Positions 61,476 through 64,000 of a stretch of DNA of 64,000 bases are shown here, piece by piece. The stretch lies in NCBI RefSeq assembly GCF_004634385.1, contig NZ_CP037895.1, positions 372,001 through 436,000 on the forward strand, written 5' to 3'. Within the stretch, counting starts at the first letter, position 1. Every line of letters begins with the position of its first letter. Position numbers and translations under genes: made by a program. The DNA is from Thermaerobacter sp. FW80. Its GTDB lineage: Bacteria > Bacillota > Sulfobacillia > Thermaerobacterales > Thermaerobacteraceae. Below the pieces are notes generated by a model that did no database searches, was not told the DNA's origin, and saw nothing but the letters and a program-made list of their open reading frames with translations.

Positions 61476-63058
61476 GGGCCGGCCTGCCCGGCCGCGTCCG
61501 TCTGGCCTGCCGGCCGCCCCGCCGGCGACGCCGGCGTCGCTGGCGTCGCTGGCGTCGCCAGCCCCACCGCGACGGGCTCGGGCACCGGACAGCCCGGCAG
61601 CCGGAACACCGCCCGGCCGCCCACCAGCGTGCACACCGCCCGGCCCCGCAGGTTCCACCCGGCGAAGGGCGTATTGCGGCCGAGGCTCGCGAAGCGCTCC
61701 GGTTCGACCACCCACCGGTACCCGGGGTCGATCAGCGTCACGTCGGCCGCCGCGCCGGGCCGCAGGGTGCCGCCGGGGACCCCCAACACGCGGGCGGGGC
61801 CGGTGGACATGAGCTGGACGAGCCGCGCGGGCGGCAGCGGGTCGGGGACCAGGTGGGTAAGCAGCAGGCCGAGGGCCGTCTCCAGTCCCACCACCCCGAA
61901 GGCGGCCTCCGGGAAGGGCGCGTCCTTGTCCAGGGGATGGTGGGGGGCGTGGTCGGTGGCGATGGCGTCCACGGTCCCGTCCGCCACCGCCTCCAGCAGG
62001 GCCTCCCGGTCCCGCCGCGAGCGCAGCGGCGGGTTCATCTTCCAGTGGGGGTGGAACCCGGCCGCCGCCACGTCCTCGTCGCAGAGCAGCAGGTGGTGGG
62101 GCGTGACCTCCACGGTCACCGGGATGCCCCGCGCCTTGCCCCAGCGCACCAGATCCAAGGTGGCGGCGGCGCTGGCGTGGAGCACGTGCAGGCGCGCCCC
62201 CGCCCGCTCGGCCAGCAGCAGGTCCCGGGCCACCATCACCGTCTCGGCGGTGTCCGGGATGCCGGGCATCCCCGCGGCCGCCGCCACCGCCCCGGCATGC
62301 ATGGCGCCGCCAGCGCTGAGCTCCGGTTCCTCGGCATGGACCAGGACGGGCAGCCCCGCCGCCGCCGCCCCCTCCAGCACCCGCGCCATGACGCCGGCCC
62401 GCGCGATGGGCCGGCCGTCGTCGGTGACGGCCACCGCCCCCGCCGCCTTCAGGGCGCCGTAGGGGGCGGGCTCGTCCCCGGCCAGGCCGCGGGTGGCGGC
62501 GGCCACGACGTGGACGCGCACCGGCGCCTCGGCCGCGGCCTTCATGGCGAGCCATTCCACGCGGATGGCGTCGTCCAGCGGCGGGCGGGTGTTGGGCATG
62601 CAGGCCACCGCCGTGAAGCCCCCCGCCGCCGCCGCGGCGCCGCCCGTCGCCAGCGTCTCCTTGTGGGTCTCACCGGGCGTGCGCAGGTGGACGTGGGGGT
62701 CGATGAGCCCGGGCACCACCCAGAGCCCGCGGGCGTCGAGGACGTGGACCGAAGGGGATGCGCCGGTCGACCCGGCGGGTGCGACGGCGGCAGCCCGGGC
62801 CGGCCGCCCGTCCCCGTCGGCTCCCCGTGCGCGGCGGGTGCCGATCCCGCCGGCGGCGGGGGCGGCAGGGGCCGGTTCGTCGGATGGGCTCGGAGGAGCC
62901 GATCCGCCGGGGACCGTCACCCGGGCGACCGCCTCCGCGTTCGGCAAGGGCGCGCCGGCGTAGACGATGCGTCCCGCCTCGATCACCACGTCGCCGGGAC
63001 CGTCCAGGCCCTGGCTGGGGTCGATCACCCGGCCGCCGCGGATCCACAGGCGCGTCAT
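61472..63058 (-). CDS. pyrC: Dihydroorotase (class I)
   Basis: 528 aa; the usual length is about 425-430. Zinc amidohydrolase closing carbamoyl aspartate to dihydroorotate. Metal and substrate residues are visible in PGLIDPHVHLRTPGETHKET, ACMPNTRPPLDD, VLVHAEEPELS, VTPHHLLLCDE and DAIATDHAPHH. The N-terminal sheet is interrupted by a 60-residue insert (about 50-110) that includes PSPSDEPAPAAPAAGG, from a near copy of the dispersed word. The C-terminus has a 9-bp tandem repeat giving ATPATPATP. ATG 63058 overlaps the pyrB stop (ATGA). Confidence 0.94.
   Translation of the reverse strand: MTRLWIRGGRVIDPSQGLDGPGDVVIEAGRIVYAGAPLPNAEAVARVTVPGGSAPPSPSDEPAPAAPAAGGIGTRRARGADGDGRPARAAAVAPAGSTGASPSVHVLDARGLWVVPGLIDPHVHLRTPGETHKETLATGGAAAAAGGFTAVACMPNTRPPLDDAIRVEWLAMKAAAEAPVRVHVVAAATRGLAGDEPAPYGALKAAGAVAVTDDGRPIARAGVMARVLEGAAAAGLPVLVHAEEPELSAGGAMHAGAVAAAAGMPGIPDTAETVMVARDLLLAERAGARLHVLHASAAATLDLVRWGKARGIPVTVEVTPHHLLLCDEDVAAAGFHPHWKMNPPLRSRRDREALLEAVADGTVDAIATDHAPHHPLDKDAPFPEAAFGVVGLETALGLLLTHLVPDPLPPARLVQLMSTGPARVLGVPGGTLRPGAAADVTLIDPGYRWVVEPERFASLGRNTPFAGWNLRGRAVCTLVGGRAVFRLPGCPVPEPVAVGLATPATPATPASPAGRPAGQTDAAGQAGP
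61524..61559. repeat. 9-bp tandem repeat in the pyrC 3' end
   Basis: Four units of GGCGTCGCT or close variants encode an Ala-Thr-Pro tripeptide repeat in the PyrC tail. Confidence 0.8.
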
Positions 63059-64000
63059 CGGCGGCCCACCTCCGCCCCGGCCCGCCCCCGGCCGTTGGCC
63101 ACGACCGGCCTGCGGGCCCCGGCCGCGCATTCCGGCGGGGCCACAGCGACGCCGCCCGCCTCCGCGCGGTGCGACTCCGCACGCTGACCTGCCGCCGCCC
63201 ATGGGGCCTCCGCGGCGCGTTCGTCCGCCCCAAGGCGTTCGGCTGCTCCGGAACCGGACGGTTCGTCCTCGTCCCCGGCGGGTCCGTCCTCACCACCCGC
63301 GGGCTCGTCCACCGCTCCTTCCGGACGAACCGGCCCCAGGGCCCACTCCAGCACGGCCATGCGCGCCGCCACGCCGCAGCGCACCTGGTCTTCGACGACG
63401 CAACGCGGGTCGTCCATCACCGCGGGGTCGAGCTCGATGCCGCGGTTCACCGGGCCGGGGTGCATCAGGATGGCATCGGGCCGGGCCCGTTCCAGTTGCC
63501 GGGGGCCGATGCCCCAGCCGCGGCGGTATTCCCCCAGGTCGGGCAGCACCCCCGCCAGGCGCTCCCGCTGGATCCGCAAGGCCATCACCACGTCGGCCGC
63601 GTCCAGGGCCTCGTCGAGGCAGGTCGTGACGGTCACGCCCGGGCAGGGCGGGGCCGCGGGCACGAGGCCGGGAGGACCGCAGAGCCAGACCTCGGCACCC
63701 AGCCGCGCCAGCAACAGGGCGTTGGACCGCGCCACCCGGCTGTGGCGCACGTCGCCGACGATGGCGACCTTGAGCCCTGCCAGTCGCCCCTTGTGGCGGA
63801 GGATGGCCAGGGCGTCCAGGAGGGCCTGGGTCGGGTGCTCGCCGGTGCCGTCGCCGGCGTTGATCACCGGGACGCCGAGCACCGTCGCCGCGTACGCCGC
63901 GGCCCCCGTCACGGGGTGACGCAGGATCACCGCGTCGAACCCGAGGGCCTCGCAGGTGCGCAAGGTGTCGCGCAGCCCCTCGCCCTTCTGCACGCTGCTG
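63055..64000 (-). CDS. pyrB: Aspartate carbamoyltransferase catalytic subunit (N-terminus beyond window)
   Basis: About 315 codons, open to the window edge; the first 70-80 residues with the STRTR motif are missing. The visible part starts SSVQKGEGLRDTLRTCEALG and continues with AVILRHP, GDGTGEHPTQALLDALAIL, VAIVGDVRHSRVARSNALLL and LMHPGPVNRGIELDPAV, all diagnostic. After residue VLEWAL near 63340 a tail of about 95 residues is added, rich in Ala, Glu and Gly (AVDEPAGGEDGPAGDEDEPS), beginning in an exact GGACGAACCGGCCCC (63323-63337). No pyrI gene is seen, as expected for Firmicutes. pyrR is expected just outside. Confidence 0.95.
   Translation of the reverse strand, partial: SSVQKGEGLRDTLRTCEALGFDAVILRHPVTGAAAYAATVLGVPVINAGDGTGEHPTQALLDALAILRHKGRLAGLKVAIVGDVRHSRVARSNALLLARLGAEVWLCGPPGLVPAAPPCPGVTVTTCLDEALDAADVVMALRIQRERLAGVLPDLGEYRRGWGIGPRQLERARPDAILMHPGPVNRGIELDPAVMDDPRCVVEDQVRCGVAARMAVLEWALGPVRPEGAVDEPAGGEDGPAGDEDEPSGSGAAERLGADERAAEAPWAAAGQRAESHRAEAGGVAVAPPECAAGARRPVVANGRGRAGAEVGRR

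Noticed and set aside
1-64000. CRISPR arrays, rRNA and tRNA genes
   Set aside because: No regularly spaced identical repeats with unique spacers; no cloverleaf or rRNA-like conserved segments were recognised by eye.

Overview
The window is about 64 kb of very G+C-rich DNA (around 70% or more by eye). It comes from a Gram-positive-type, spore-forming, probably thermophilic bacterium; a Thermaerobacter/Symbiobacterium-like Firmicute fits best, but this is inferred from gene content and not from a marker gene. Supporting features are strong AGGAGG ribosome sites with many GTG and TTG starts, a CotF-like coat protein, a GerD-like lipoprotein, HPr with a regulatory Ser46, and the Bacillus-type pyr gene order. 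No rRNA, tRNA or CRISPR array was recognised.

Layout. 1-3.8 kb: a sugar ABC importer (partial permease, binding lipoprotein, divergent ATPase) around a repeat-rich control region. 3.9-8.3 kb: a coupled operon of a GT9 heptosyltransferase-like enzyme, RfaE1-type kinase, RfaE2-type adenylyltransferase and a TerC-family membrane protein, i.e. the late steps of an ADP-heptose route. 10.7-15.7 kb: a DeoR regulator, four-carbon acid sugar kinase, PdxA2 and GntP permease, a D-threonate/D-erythronate catabolic operon. 16-25.4 kb: coat protein, DUF1614 protein, RluA pseudouridine synthase, SufU-like scaffold, two-domain rhodanese, GerD-like lipoprotein, TrpRS and a YkvI-like membrane protein. 25.6-32.7 kb: a DsbA/DsbB pair, CopC, a CopD-cytochrome c fusion, a membrane-anchored beta-propeller and a cold-shock protein with a TTG start. 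33-43.6 kb: NDH-2, HPr and enzyme I, an SQR-like flavoprotein, an MFS exporter, YchF and two uncharacterised proteins.

43.6-47.9 kb is an acquired metal-resistance island with different composition: a transposase remnant and an arsR-regulated P1B-type ATPase gene split by an intact IS256-family element. The element has 25-bp inverted repeats and a 9-bp target duplication, and removing it in silico restores one 656-codon frame. 48-51 kb holds YitT, a Rieske ferredoxin and SufB. 51.4 kb holds a frameshifted CHRD gene. 52-64 kb is the pyrimidine operon on the minus strand in the order pyrB-pyrC-carA-carB-pyrK-pyrD-pyrF-pyrE, mostly with 4-nt overlaps. A second promoter with a close ARG-box match lies between pyrC and carA.

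Two window-wide patterns stand out. Many housekeeping proteins carry Ala/Pro/Gly-rich inserts or tails, several built from in-frame tandem repeats. An asymmetric word, GGACGAACCGG (often GGACGAACCGGCCCC), occurs exactly about a dozen times where well under one is expected. It lies preferentially in linkers, gene ends and next to a hairpin, so it looks like a dispersed genomic signal and not protein-level conservation.
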